DNA of 10,866 nucleotides from Larix sibirica (Eukaryota; Streptophyta; Pinopsida; Pinales; Pinaceae). The notes under the pieces were generated by a model. It was not told the DNA's origin. It searched no databases and saw only the letters and a program-made list of their open reading frames with translations. This document shows positions 1 through 9,247 of the stretch, in pieces. Each line of letters begins with the position of its first letter. Position 1 is the stretch's first letter. Where the stretch lies: contig NWUY0303892086.1 of the NCBI GenBank assembly GCA_004151065.3, forward strand, positions 1-10,866. The letters run 5' to 3'. The position numbers were made by a program, and so were the translations under genes.

Positions 1-117
1 CGAATTCATTTGATTGTATTGAGTTATTATTTAGCTTCACCGTGCTAGCTTACAACCGAGGAATCAAATTACATCAATTTTTGTCATTTATTGAGTTAAT
101 GAATGATATTTGATTCA

Positions 118-1128
118 ATTCTTCTTCTTCTTCTTCTCTGCAAATTCATGATTGAGATTTGTGAGATTTACTCTAGCTGTGTGATCTATCCTGTAAAATA
201 TCACAGGTTCTTCCATAGTATCTTGCATAAGTTTCATCACTGGTATACCCAATTGAATATGAAACAGAATGTCAATACCATAAACAAGTTGAAATGGAGA
301 CATGTGCCAATAGATTTTTTGGTTGTTACTCGATCTTCCCAGAGAGCATATTTCAGTTTGATGTCCCATGCTCTCTTATTTTGAAACAACAGCTTTTTAA
401 TATTATTGAGGAGGTTTTTGTTTGTTGACTCCGCCAAACAATTACCTTGTGGGTAATAGAGCATGGAATGCCAAGTATAATGTTATGTTTCTCACAAAAG
501 TGCACCATATTTTGATATTTAAAGGCTGCAGCATTATCAATTACCAATTTCTTGGGACATCCAAACCTACTCATGATATTCTCTTTTAGGAAGTTAATAA
601 TTGTTTTATCATTCGCCCTCCTAGTAGGGATTGCTTCTACCCATTTACTGAAATAGTCAGTGGCTGTTAAAATCCACTTGTACTGCCCACTTGAGGGAGG
701 ATTAATTTCACCTATGAAATATAACCCCCACTGTTGAAAGGGTGTATCTACTGCTATAGGATTTAAGGGAAGAGAGAGAATTTTTTGTTTACCTGAGAAT
801 TTTTTACATTCAACACAAGCTCTTACTTTGGCATAAACATCAGAGAACAATGAGGGCCAATAATAAGCCACCCTCAAGATCTTAAAGGAAGTGGCTTTCC
901 AATACCGATGCCCTCCACAAGCTCCTCCATGTAAATATGGTGTTATCTTATCAACTTCATCTTTATTCACGCACCTGAGAAGCATTCCTCCAGCGTCTTT
1001 CCAATACAAGGTATGATCCACTAAATAGTATTTCATAGCCTTGAGTTTCAATGACCGACACTTTCTCTTGTCAAAATCTGATGGGCACTACGAGTTAAAA
1101 GGAAATATACTATATCTTTGTACCAAGA
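118..1128 (-). pseudogene. Retrotransposon integrase, frameshifted and catalytically damaged
   Basis: Integrase joins retrotransposon cDNA ends to host DNA. After a linker (SWYKDIVYFLL, about 1128-1096) and a frame change, the main frame (1051 down to 353) shows an H2C2 zinc-binding module: His at residues 41 and 48, then Cys at 79 and 82 (ACVEC). The core follows: QQWGLYFIGEI, then ATDYFSKWVEAIP, then VIDNAAAF. The first catalytic Asp of the W-x-x-D motif is Tyr here (TAT at 719-721). The second Asp is kept (536-538). The third residue, Glu, lies in YYPQGNCLAES in another frame (429-431), 107 nt on, so a one-base loss broke the usual D-35-E spacing. A third frame carries SPFQLVYGIDILFHIQLG, the conserved end of the core. 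The C-terminal DNA-binding domain is not recognisable. Dead copy; the family call is firm. Confidence 0.9.
119..136. repeat. (TTC)6 microsatellite
   Basis: Six perfect TTC units. On the minus strand they read as GAA repeats and would add a short Glu/Lys-rich run to the decayed integrase tail, so the repeat sits at or just beyond the recognisable 3' end of the left pol fragment. Nothing recognisable lies between it and the window start. Confidence 0.85.
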
Positions 1129-1205
1129 AGAATCAACATACCTATAAAAAATATGCTCTTTGTCCTATTCTATCTGTAATTTTTATTGTATTGATTGATT
1201 CAAAA

Positions 1206-1485
1206 CCAAGTTCAGTCCCAAAGCCTCAATATTTGAATCAACTAGCAATCGAGAAAGGCCTTGTCCTTTGACCAATTTGGTGGGCTTAATTTCTATATCA
1301 TATTCCATAATCTTTGCTATCTAATGCCCCCTTTTTCCCTCACTGTTAGGCTACACAATAATCTCTTTTATTGTTGCATTAGGAATGTATGCTATGATCT
1401 TTGAATACATGAGGTAAATTCTAAAGAAAATAAGTGCTTTAACTAAAGCATAAGGTTGTTTTTCAATTGTGCTATACTTAAGTTC
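1206..1485 (-). pseudogene. C-terminal part of gypsy-type RNase H (left copy)
   Basis: The minus-strand frame starts its recognisable part with ELKYSTIEKQPYALVKAL (about 1485-1430), the Glu-containing block of RNase H that follows RT in Ty3/gypsy pol. It continues past an in-frame TAG at 1351-1353 and another at 1321-1323 into EYDIEIKPTKLVKGQGL. This aligns block by block with the right-hand copy (EKQ, EKR.HW, EY..EIKP.K, GQGL). In that alignment the 1321 stop sits where the other copy has Trp, so TGG became TAG. The N-terminal half with the first catalytic Asp is not recognisable here. The remnant could not give active enzyme. Confidence 0.75.
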
Positions 1486-1578
1486 TGTTGGAAGCCAACA
1501 ACCCTCGGGTTTAATCTTAAGGAATATAAGTTCTTTATTTCCAGAAGACCACCTCAAAATAGAAATCTTCAATAGCAA

Positions 1579-2519
1579 ACCTTAAAGGATATATTTAAGG
1601 AGTGCCTTCAAAATTTACTCCTAATAAAGCAGATCATTAAGCAGAAGGTTTGAAACAAATGCCAATAATGTGTATTGTTTGAGTCTTTTCTTGGGAAATT
1701 ATTCAGGATTTAATTGTTTATGAGTGGATGATCATTGATCTATGTTAAAAATTTTGTAGCTCCTAAATCTATCCATCAAGTTTGTATTAAATTGAAGAAT
1801 CCGACACGAATATGATTGATTAACCTGTTGTTATTGGCCAAATGTTCATTTATGATATTTAGTAGCTCTTAAATTCCCTATACTCTATGCAAGATCATTT
1901 TAAACTTAAGGATAGATTAACATGATTTCATATAATGGTATAGGAATGAATATTAATTTGTTGTCACCTTGACCCTATACCTTTATATGTCTCTTTATGA
2001 ATATCTATTCTACCTATCAATCTGCCTCATACATGATTTTGCTCATAACTCTTTGTTAAGTTGTTATGCCAAGATAACTAATGATCATACCTTACATAAA
2101 ACACCAAATTTTGAATCTTCGTTCATGACTTTAAGTTCTCATTATGACCTATAAAATTTATAAAATCAACCAAGGTTATAATTTTGCAGTAGAATACGAT
2201 AGAGGGTATAATTAATTCAGCTGCAATAAAATAATCATTTGTGAGAATACATGACTTTTTCGATTGTCGGTTTTCAGATCAGCTGGGAATTAATTTTTTA
2301 ATTTCTAATCATCAATCCCAAATTCAGAATCCAATGTTTAGAAAATGTATGTGTTTAAAATAACTTTGTCACAACTTATGTCTACCTTGTACATAGTTTG
2401 CGAGTTTTGTTTTTCTACTTAGAAAGGGTAATTTAAAAAAATAATATTGCTTGACATCCTACCTGGTTTATATGTGTCTACAAACCCGATATATGAAGTA
2501 TATATACTTATATAGAGGT
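1579..2519. other. AT-rich spacer with no recognised gene
   Basis: I checked both strands for continuation of the left pol fragment (RT motifs such as YLDD, or protease) and found none. The short open frame at 1969-2154 is AT-rich, low in complexity and has no familiar motif. The stretch 2445-2657 on the plus strand is fairly open in the same frame as the pseudogene that follows and could be its eroded 5' part. Otherwise this is presumably old repeat DNA. Confidence 0.6.
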
Positions 2520-2657
2520 ATGTTCATAGTGTCTGGTTGTATCAGATGCCCTCACCTTCGCTTAATTCTGACTCAATCTTCAAATAGTTGTTGCAAACTT
2601 GCTGACCTAGTTCAATAACCCTTGGTCATTACCTACATAATTCTATCTTGTAAATAG

Positions 2658-4133
2658 GCTTTGAAGGTGACAAGCTCACCAATCAGAATGATTTCTGAGG
2701 AATCTGTACTAATTGGAGACACTAGTTATCATTAGGCCATTCATATAATTCAAGGAGTCTTATCGGATTCTACCCCATCCATCAATTGTATTGTAAATAA
2801 AATTAATTATTTAAAGGCTTTGGTTAAAGACAAGAGGTCTCTAAATAAATCCGACCTGGTCATGATCATCAGTCCCATTAGAATGACATCCCCAATTTGG
2901 TTACGGTGATGGATCCTGGTTGAAAGGCCAAGAGACAAGAGGTCTCATTACGAGTCGGCATGTTCACTTCCAATGGCTCTCGTGAATGATGCTGTCAATA
3001 TCTGGTTACCAAGCCAGGGAAGTAATACTTAGCTCACCCCATAGACTCATTACTTTCATCTTAGGTTATTATTGGTATTCAAAGGTCAACATCTTAATAT
3101 GCCTTTTTATTTCCTCAATAGCCTTCAAAAAATGGCATATTCAGTTCAAAACAATACGACCGATAGGGAGAGAAGTTTATTACCCCATGGTTTGGTCAAA
3201 ATTCGTGTGCTACATAAGTTGTTTCAGCTTGGTGATGATTGGGATTCATTTCTCACTCGCAATAAATTTGGGGTTAATCAAGAGTGGCCTCAACACAGAC
3301 CGAAAACTAGGCGCAAGTGTAGAGAAATTGTTATAGGGGAAGCAATCCAAGATTTGAATACTGATAGTGCTGATATTTATTCAGTTAAACCCTCTCCAGA
3401 ACAAGGCTCTCAAGTTAACATTGTGAATACCCAATTAGAAATGGAGAATCCCTTACTTTTTTATGTGAACCAAGATCTAGATTATCATTTTTCCATAGAG
3501 ACTATTAGTTGGTCTGACCATGAAGTCCAAACAAGTAAATCCATGAGTGATAAAGAGACTCGAAGGACAACTAGGAGTATGACTGCTGCTCTCTTGGCTA
3601 GGAGAAACCTACAAGATGATAATTCCCCCATCGTTGAAATCGGTGATTCCACTGATAATTAGCGAGACAAGGATTTGATTGATCAGATAAATCCTAAGTT
3701 TTTATATCACTCTACTTCTCAAACTCGATCTAGAAACGTTCAAGATGTAGCTCACTCCATTCAATCTAATCAATAAGTTAACCAAAGGTCCGGTAAGGAA
3801 AATAATATGGCCCAAGAACAGAATGATGAAATCATGGAGAAATATGTTAAAGAAACTCAAGTCCAGAGAATTTCAATGCTTGAAACCGAGATCAAAGAAG
3901 TAGAGTTGATTAGTGCAATCATGAAGGATGAAATTACAGGTCTCAAGGCCAAATTACTTACCTAGGTTGATAAATGGACAACTATGAAGGATAAAAAGGA
4001 TAAGTATAAGGTCCTTAGGAATACTCTGTTCCTAAAAAACAAGAAACTCCTCAAACAAAATAAGGTTAAAATAAAAAGGGTCCTTAAGCTCAAATCCAAA
4101 TTAACCGAAGCTAGAAGAACTGCTCCAGTCTAA
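2658..4133 (+). pseudogene. Degraded ORF of unknown function with coiled-coil C-terminus
   Basis: I do not recognise this protein with certainty. One frame runs about 490 codons with only seven internal stops (2733, 2907, 3030, 3042, 3660, 3774, 3963) before the TAA at 4131-4133. That is far fewer than chance in DNA this AT-rich. The best part, from about 3072 (TTG codon, true start unknown), reads FKGQHLNMPFYFLNSLQKMA, then SLLPHGLVKIRVLHKL, then a basic patch RPKTRRKCR (3297-3323) that could be a nuclear signal. A polar linker with TRRTTRSMTAALLARRN follows. From about 3807 a heptad-like stretch (MLETEIKEVELI) and a Lys-rich tail suggest a coiled coil. Around 3045-3070 the adjacent frame (SSPHRLITFILGYYW) seems to hold the true continuation, implying a frameshift. 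The style resembles extra ORFs or plant-mobile-domain-like proteins linked to plant retroelements; that is an inference. Same strand as the gag-pol copy downstream. Confidence 0.55.
2828..2946. repeat. 14-bp direct repeat pair with self-complementary arms
   Basis: AGACAAGAGGTCTC occurs at 2828-2841 and again at 2933-2946, 105 bp apart. Each unit is a small inverted repeat (AGAC/GTCT, extended to GAGAC/GTCTC in the second) around the core AAGAG. Both fall in the same frame of the surrounding pseudogene and read as KDKRS and RDKRS. The pair may be a relic of a local duplication. Confidence 0.55.
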
Positions 4134-4295
4134 GTGTCATTTGAGCCACCTCGTAGGGCTTGATTGTTTCAAATCATTAATACTCAGTTTTGATAAATTT
4201 TAACTATTTCGAATATCTACAGGGTTAATAAGTGTCGGTCAATATAGGTAAATTGTATCATTTTGCATTAATCTTTGATTAAGTGTGTTGTTATG

Positions 4296-4326
4296 AGGAT
4301 ACCTACAGAAATTCTGTAGGAATCCT
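4296..4326. repeat. Near-perfect 31-nt inverted repeat
   Basis: The core is CCTACAGAA, one A, then TTCTGTAGG: nine perfect base pairs around a single base (4302-4320). After one A/A mismatch on each side, AGGAT (4296-4300) pairs with ATCCT (4322-4326). That gives 14 of 15 positions paired. It lies about 160 bp after the unknown ORF ends, in non-coding DNA. It is too short for a MITE. A two-fold-symmetric protein site or a cruciform/hairpin are possible, without proof of either. Confidence 0.7.
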
Positions 4327-4846
4327 TACATTATTTTATTCCTCTTCTTACAAAAGCATATTATTGATTACATTTCTTAATCTGATTCTTGAATTACTAT
4401 AGGTATTATCTTTTGTTTCTCCACTATTATGGAGTTGCTCGTCGATTACATGAGAGCTCGATAGGTGCTCTGATCCACTGTGATGGTTGTGGGAATTAAT
4501 GCAATGATTGGATGCTTGGTCCAGTTTTTGTTTCATGACTAGCCTCATTCATGACCGAGTTTGCATCCCCTATATTTGCTCAAGATGGTTCCCTGATTTT
4601 GGATGTCACAAAGAATTTGATAAATGTTTTGCATGGTTGGCATTTCCTAGTAATTCCTTCGTTTCACTCCTAATCATTGATCTGAAGTTGCCCCTGGAAT
4701 AATTGAATATGTGGATGTTGCTCATTCTACATGTTGACAGTTTTCAAATGCCCGTATGCATAATTGTAATGAGTCTATTTAGAAGTTCTATTTTGAGGCC
4801 TATGTGTTTTAATGATTCATTACAATGGTTAGTTGGAGAGGATGGA

Positions 4847-4854
4847 TATATAAG
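4847..4854 (+). promoter_or_regulatory. TATA-like box, possible LTR promoter
   Basis: TATATAAG sits in a locally more G-rich context and is followed within about 25 bp by GAGAAAGGGGG. Plant LTR promoters often have this arrangement, and the box is about 1 kb upstream of gag on the same strand. In AT-rich DNA such a motif is also expected by chance, so this is a weak call. Confidence 0.3.
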
Positions 4855-5848
4855 TGGGGTCTAGCCATGAGAAAGGGGGTTCTATTCCTTAGTATGGGAG
4901 GGATTTTAGAACATTTTAGTTGTCATTCTACTTAAAATTTATCTGTTTTGGATTGATCCAAAGATAATTTTAACAAACAACTGGATACTGGTACTATCCT
5001 GAAGTTTTATTTTATATATATTTCTAGATTTCTTCTATACTCATTTTATTTTCTGCATATACATCCTGAGTTGTTATGTGTGGATTGATATTTTGGGAAA
5101 TTGAGCTTATGTGATCTTTGGATTCTTGTGTGAAAGAATTGTTCAAATGAGATTATAATGAGTTTTATTCTTCTTATTATTATATAATTTGTTCGATTCG
5201 CTATTTCCATCATCCTGACTGTATGTTGAGTTTCGTAATCATCTTCTAGGGTTTTGTTTTTCCTAAATGCAAATTTGAGATTACATGATCTTTAATAAAT
5301 GTTGATTCTGTGATTGAAATTGTATATTATATATTTCATGTTATAGTAATTTGAATTATTATTCCAAAAATGTACGATATCTCTCAACATGTTGTGTGTC
5401 GGTTTGAATGATATCTCCAAGATGAATTCATGTCCCAAAACATTATTAAGATTCAGAATTACATTTTATTACTTACTTGTGTTCCTGGCCAGGATAGAAA
5501 GTGTGTATGTTAGGTTACTAGAATTAGATGATTTAAAATAGTCAGTATTTAGCAGCTACTAATTTTATGTTCTTGGTAGGACAGTTAGCGAATCAATTTT
5601 AGTTAGATTAAGCTTTCAATGATTAGTTTTAGTAATAGGGAAATAGGCACGTACAAAATAATACAAAACTCTTTTTGAAATCAAATACCAAAGGTAACAA
5701 GGCCTCAAATCTGTGAAAAATAACTACCCTAAACATATGAAGGGCTTCTTTAAGAACTTCGTATGGGTTGTTTTTCCTTAGTTGGACACTTGACAGAAAA
5801 TCTTTCCAACAAATGGTTGCTAGAAGGAGGGCCTGAACTTAAAGTTTA

Positions 5849-7586
5849 ATGGATGACCAATTACACAATAATCCTACAAGCAGTAATCTTAGATCACCCC
5901 TTAGTAATTTTGAAACTCAGTTTTCCCAAACTATGTCAATTCTAGTCTCGACCTCTCAAATTGATTCCACTTCAACACATTTCTTTAACACAGTTAGGGA
6001 TATTATTGAACGAGATACACCAACCCACCATTTACCCCCGAAGAAATAGATCAAGCCCTAGAAGAATCTCGACGTATTTTGACTAGAGAATATTCTCTCC
6101 AAACAGGTATACCCCCTATGAACTTCGGCTTACCGGGTAGGTCTCATCATCCAACTGGTATAATTATAGCTCAGATTGTTGAAGAGCCTCTCGAACCCAT
6201 AGTTGGATCTCCTTATTATCATCTCAATAACCTTCTTAGGGGATCAATAAATACAAATACTTCACGATGACTATTAGCTTTAGGTGGATCCATTCAACCT
6301 CCATCACCTCCTGAATCTCCTTGTACCAACCCTATCAATTCTCATAGCGAACACTCAATGGATTCTAAATATGATCAATACATGGCTAGGGATGGAGAAG
6401 GAAACCCAAATAACAACATGCCATGGCTATGGCAAGGTGTTTTTGTAGTACCTGGACTTCAACTTAATCTACCCAAACATCTTGATAGACTTCTACCTAA
6501 ATTCAACCCAAACAATAAAGAACATGCCAAAAATCATATTAACAAGTTCATCTTGGTTGTTCAAACTATGAATGTCCAACATGAACACATTGTATGTCGT
6601 TTGTTTCCTTTGAATTTTGAAGAAAACTCATCAGAGTGGTATTTTTCTCTTACTCAAGGATCCAACACTAATTGAGCAAATTTCAGTCAGGCTTTCCTAT
6701 ACAAGTTTGGAGAGGAAAAAACTCATGTCGTTGTATCCCTAGAGTTATCCCGAATCAAAATGGATAGCAAAGAGCGTATCAAGGATTTCAATCAATGTTT
6801 CCTCACTTTAAAAAAAAAATACCAATTACATCTCAAACTCCTGAGGATATCATCATAGAAAATTATGCCTCGACCCTTCCTAAATATCTTGGCATGTTTG
6901 TCAAGCAAGCTGGTAAAAATATCTTAGTAGAAACCTTTGAGGAAGCAATTAAGGTTGAAAATAATTCAATGAAATTCGAACTTGAAAACAATGGAAAAGC
7001 TGATAATCCCCCTAGGAGAAAAAATGAACCCGTGTCTAAATCAAATTTGGATAGGAGGGATACTTCAACATTTGGTGTAGAAAAATTACAGTAGGAAATT
7101 AGGGCACTTACAAATGAAATGATTGTCTTTAAGAGGAGTGGTGGGGAAGGTCCCTCTAATAGGGGGAATTTTAAGACTCCATACAAACAATACATCTCTC
7201 CTAATGCTAGGAAAATCCCTCCCCCTGATATTTCAACTAATGAAGAAGTATTTAATAACATCAAGGTTGTTTATTCTTTACCTAAAAATCCACCCGACCG
7301 AGAGTTTGAAGGGTGTGAAGAGGAAAAAAAGGCAGAAACTGAAGAAGAGACTCAGGAAGATCCTTTTCCGTTAAACTGCCATTTTTGGGACAGTTCACTT
7401 AAAGAGGCCGAAACTGATAATCAATCTGTTTTTGTGAACCAACATACTTATAACACAAGGAGTAAGGGACCTGCAGTTTCGCAGTCATCACCAGCCCCTA
7501 GGAATAGCCTTGTCCCTACGAATCAACCTATTGTGACTCAAAACTTGGACTTACATTACGACATAATCGAGGACCTTAAAAACTAG
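5849..7586 (+). pseudogene. Retrotransposon Gag, several frameshifts and stops
   Basis: Gag forms the cytoplasmic particle that packages element RNA. The start chosen is ATG 5849, nine bases after an in-frame TAA. Reading begins in one frame to about 6010, then moves to another (NPPFTPEEIDQALEESRR... through 6675) with stops at 6268 and 6673. The core Gag domain (about 6430-6960) shows LPKFNPNN, LFPLNFEENSSEWYFSL, then a stop where Trp is expected before ANFSQAFLYKFG. ERIKDFNQCFLTLKKK leads into the 10-A run, after which a third frame continues with PEDIIIENYASTLPKYLG and FEEAIKVE. A TAG at 7092 interrupts the same frame. The rest (7119-7586) is a polar, Glu-rich linker ending near YNTRSKGP. 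I see no CCHC zinc knuckle. Family call secure; exact ends are not. Confidence 0.82.
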
Positions 7587-7601
7587 CAAGAAAATATCAA
7601 C

Positions 7602-8147
7602 ATGTTTGAATTGCTCAAAATTTATCCAATGCCTAGAGGTCCAATTCTTTCTAATTTGAAATCCCAAACCAACAATTTTTCAAAGAGAAATCATATCTCT
7701 ATCCCAGCTGTAAATAATTTTGATCCCAATACTAGCAAAATTTCTGCTAACTCTGATAACAATAAAAAATCAGCAACAGATAGGGACACATTAATAGGGA
7801 AAAATTCCAAATCTAGTAATCCTCCCTTCTTATTGACATTTGAAATTTTTAACAAGAATGTCCACAATTGCATGGTGGATTTTGTATCCTCATCTAGTGT
7901 CATGCCTTACTCAGTATGTAAAAAGTTGAATGTTGAACTCATGCACTGTGAAACTCAAATTAGTCAGCTTGACCGTTCAAACATGAGAATCTTAGGGGAA
8001 TTAAAAGGGGTGATGATCATGATGGCTGTCAATCCACAATTTTTCCAAATTATTGATATAGTAGTGGAAGATATACCTAGCATATATGGTGTGTTCTTGA
8101 GTCGCGATTGCTCTCAGTCTCTAAAAGGGTACTTCTCAACAGACTAG
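7602..8147 (+). pseudogene. Retrotransposon aspartic protease region
   Basis: The open frame continues Gag's last frame after a TAG at 7584. Residues 1-75 or so are a polar Asn/Ser-rich linker. The protease follows: LLTFEIFNKNVHNCMVDFVS, SSVMPYSVCKKLNVE, then VEDIPSIYGVFLSRDCSQSLKGYFSTD. In retropepsins the dimer active site is D-[ST]-G. Here the Asp survives (7878-7880) but Phe-Val replace the next two positions, so the site is destroyed. The frame ends at a TAG (8145) followed by SHLWLP, where the conserved context suggests a lost Trp codon. It would have cut the Gag-Pol polyprotein. The start at ATG 7602 is only the first Met after a stop; the protein was probably made as part of a longer polyprotein. 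Confidence 0.78.
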
Positions 8148-8443
8148 TCCCATCTGTGGTTGCCCAAAAATGGGTGACCGAATAAATCGGGATTGATAGA
8201 GGGAGATACATGAAACATACAGTGACTGAGATCAATGCTCCCAATGAACCAATGATGTTTAATGATTCAATTTTAGGGAATTATGGCTATGACTCAGATT
8301 TGGGAACTTTTCCTGCAGAAAAATCAACATTTGCAGATTCAGGGAATAAATCAGAAATTTTGCACTGCGATTTTGTTGAAGCTCCATCTAATCTTGTGAA
8401 TATTGTAGATAATCTAAATTATGTTGATAATGTAAGTAACTAG
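8148..8443 (+). pseudogene. Linker between protease and RNase H
   Basis: After the TAG at 8145 the sequence reads SHLWLPKNG, stops again, and changes frame near 8185 to IDRGRYMKHTVTEINAPNEP. The new frame is open to a TAG at 8441-8443. It has no enzyme motif; it is acidic and Asn-rich, as expected of a spacer in the polyprotein. The same frame continues directly into the RNase H domain. A GTAAGT at 8432-8437 resembles a splice donor, but nothing else supports an intron. Confidence 0.6.
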
Positions 8444-8872
8444 CCTTGGTATTTATATTTCTATGGCTCGAGATCAAAGGAAGGTGCAGGGGTAGGTTGC
8501 GTGCAGCTCTTAGACCCCGCAAGTAATAAACATTTCATAGCTTGCAGACTTGAGTTTCTCTGCACTAACAACATAGCCGAATACAAATCCCTTACTCAGG
8601 GGCTCAAGAAAGAATTGGATCTAAATGTAAAAGTATTGGTTGCATTTGGCGATTTCGAAATTATTTTCTGACAGGTTCGTAATTCTATAGACTGTGATTC
8701 GAATCACCTGCGAAGTTATCAAAAGGAGGCATGGACTTTAATTTCAATACTAGATGCTTTTAATATTCAGTTGACTCCTCGTCTACAAAATCAAGAAGAT
8801 GATTTATTGGCTAATGTTACCTCCAGGCTCATTCCTTTAAAAAATTTCTCTCCTAATGCATTGTCAGTCGAA
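8444..8872 (+). pseudogene. Archaeal-type RNase H (aRNH) domain upstream of RT
   Basis: RNase H removes the RNA strand of RNA/DNA hybrids during cDNA synthesis. The frame opens with PWYLYFYGSRSKEGAGVGCV, then ACRLEFLCTNNIAEYKSLTQ, FGDFEII, QVRNSIDC, and QNQEDDLLANVTSRLIP. The NN-x-AEY block and the DGS-type first strand are marks of the RVT_3 (archaeal/plant-type) RNase HI family rather than the gypsy RNase H. Of the four catalytic acids, Glu (8579-8581), Asp (8651-8653) and Asp (8801-8803) are kept. The first Asp is Tyr (TAT at 8462-8464), so the copy is inactive. A TGA at 8669 interrupts it where an Arg codon is likely. Elements of the Tat group carry a second RNase H of this type; here it precedes RT. 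Family call strong. Confidence 0.85.
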
Positions 8873-9247
8873 TTCACGTTTAGGCCATCTATCCCTGATA
8901 ACATTACTAATTGACGTGTTTTCGATGATGATTTGCAGATTATAAATTTATTTATAGGGTAGGATACTTTCAAAGAATCAACAATAGATGAGATTACGCA
9001 TGATGAAGACTTACGAAATTTCTCAGCTATACATCCTCACCATTTGGTCAAAACGTGTTTTGAGTCGGTAAATTCTATCCTTGCATCAATACTTAGACTG
9101 GAAAAGTTTAATGACATGCAAGAAAAGTTTAAAGGGGTTCCTAATTGCAAAACAAATAGTTCTTACATGCGCTACGAAACCATAAATCTAGGGACTGAGG
9201 CTAATCCGTAGATTGTAAATTTGGGGACAGATTGTACTCAAACATAA
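8873..9247 (+). pseudogene. Connector between aRNH and reverse transcriptase
   Basis: Same frame as the RNase H, with stops at 8912, 8960, 9209 and 9245. It reads FRPSIPDNITN, RVFDDD, an acidic stretch, then YETINLGTEANP and IVNLGTDCTQ. The last blocks match the conserved lead-in that many plant gypsy polyproteins have just ahead of RT. The 8912 stop precedes RVFDDD and probably replaced Trp (TGG to TGA). No catalytic motif lies in this part, and it has no independent function that I can name. Confidence 0.6.

Larger units (their letters stand above)
115..1578 (-). mobile_element. Ty3/gypsy retrotransposon fragment (pol 3' part), left copy
   Basis: Read on the minus strand, this piece runs from the C-terminal half of the RT-linked RNase H through a linker to the zinc finger and core of integrase. 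Homology is clear from about 1485 downward. The open stretch 1486-1578 is in the same frame but not convincing. No reverse transcriptase can be found on the minus strand above 1578, so the copy is truncated at its 5' side. No LTR is visible at its 3' side before the window edge. The coding sequence is split over at least three frames. It points away from the larger copy at 5849-10866, and the two differ enough in the shared part to be separate subfamilies. Confidence 0.88.
4134..5848. other. Non-coding interval, possible eroded LTR or leader
   Basis: No convincing coding sequence was found on either strand; the short open frames at 4348-4702 have no motif and overlap each other on opposite strands. 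The interval contains the inverted repeat at 4296-4326 and a TATA-like box near 4847. It lies directly upstream of a gag start on the same strand, where the 5' LTR, primer-binding site and leader would be. I looked for a tRNA-complementary primer site (Met, Asp, Arg types) and for TG...CA LTR ends and found none that convince. A purine-rich run, AGAAGGAGGG, lies at 5822-5831, just before gag. Confidence 0.5.

Noticed and set aside
1969-2154. Open frame of 61 codons on the plus strand
   Set aside because: Low-complexity, rich in Tyr/Leu/Ser from AT-rich sequence, starts with TTG, no motif and no relation to neighbours.
1049-4243. About 10-bp inverted match (GACCGACACT near 1053 and AGTGTCGGTC near 4231) as possible terminal inverted repeats
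   Set aside because: The left occurrence is part of the integrase-linker coding sequence and the flanks do not match, so chance similarity is the simplest reading.
4348-4702. Two overlapping short open frames on opposite strands
   Set aside because: No recognisable motif, no conserved context, length expected by chance.
6863-7264. 133-codon open frame on the minus strand inside gag
   Set aside because: Antisense shadow of the well-supported gag frame; hydrophobic composition follows from the complementary codons.
8432-8437. GTAAGT splice-donor-like site before aRNH, with a TTTGCAG acceptor-like site at about 8932-8938
   Set aside because: Ogre elements do have an intron between protease and RT, but removing this segment would delete the whole aRNH domain, and both motifs are common by chance in AT-rich DNA.
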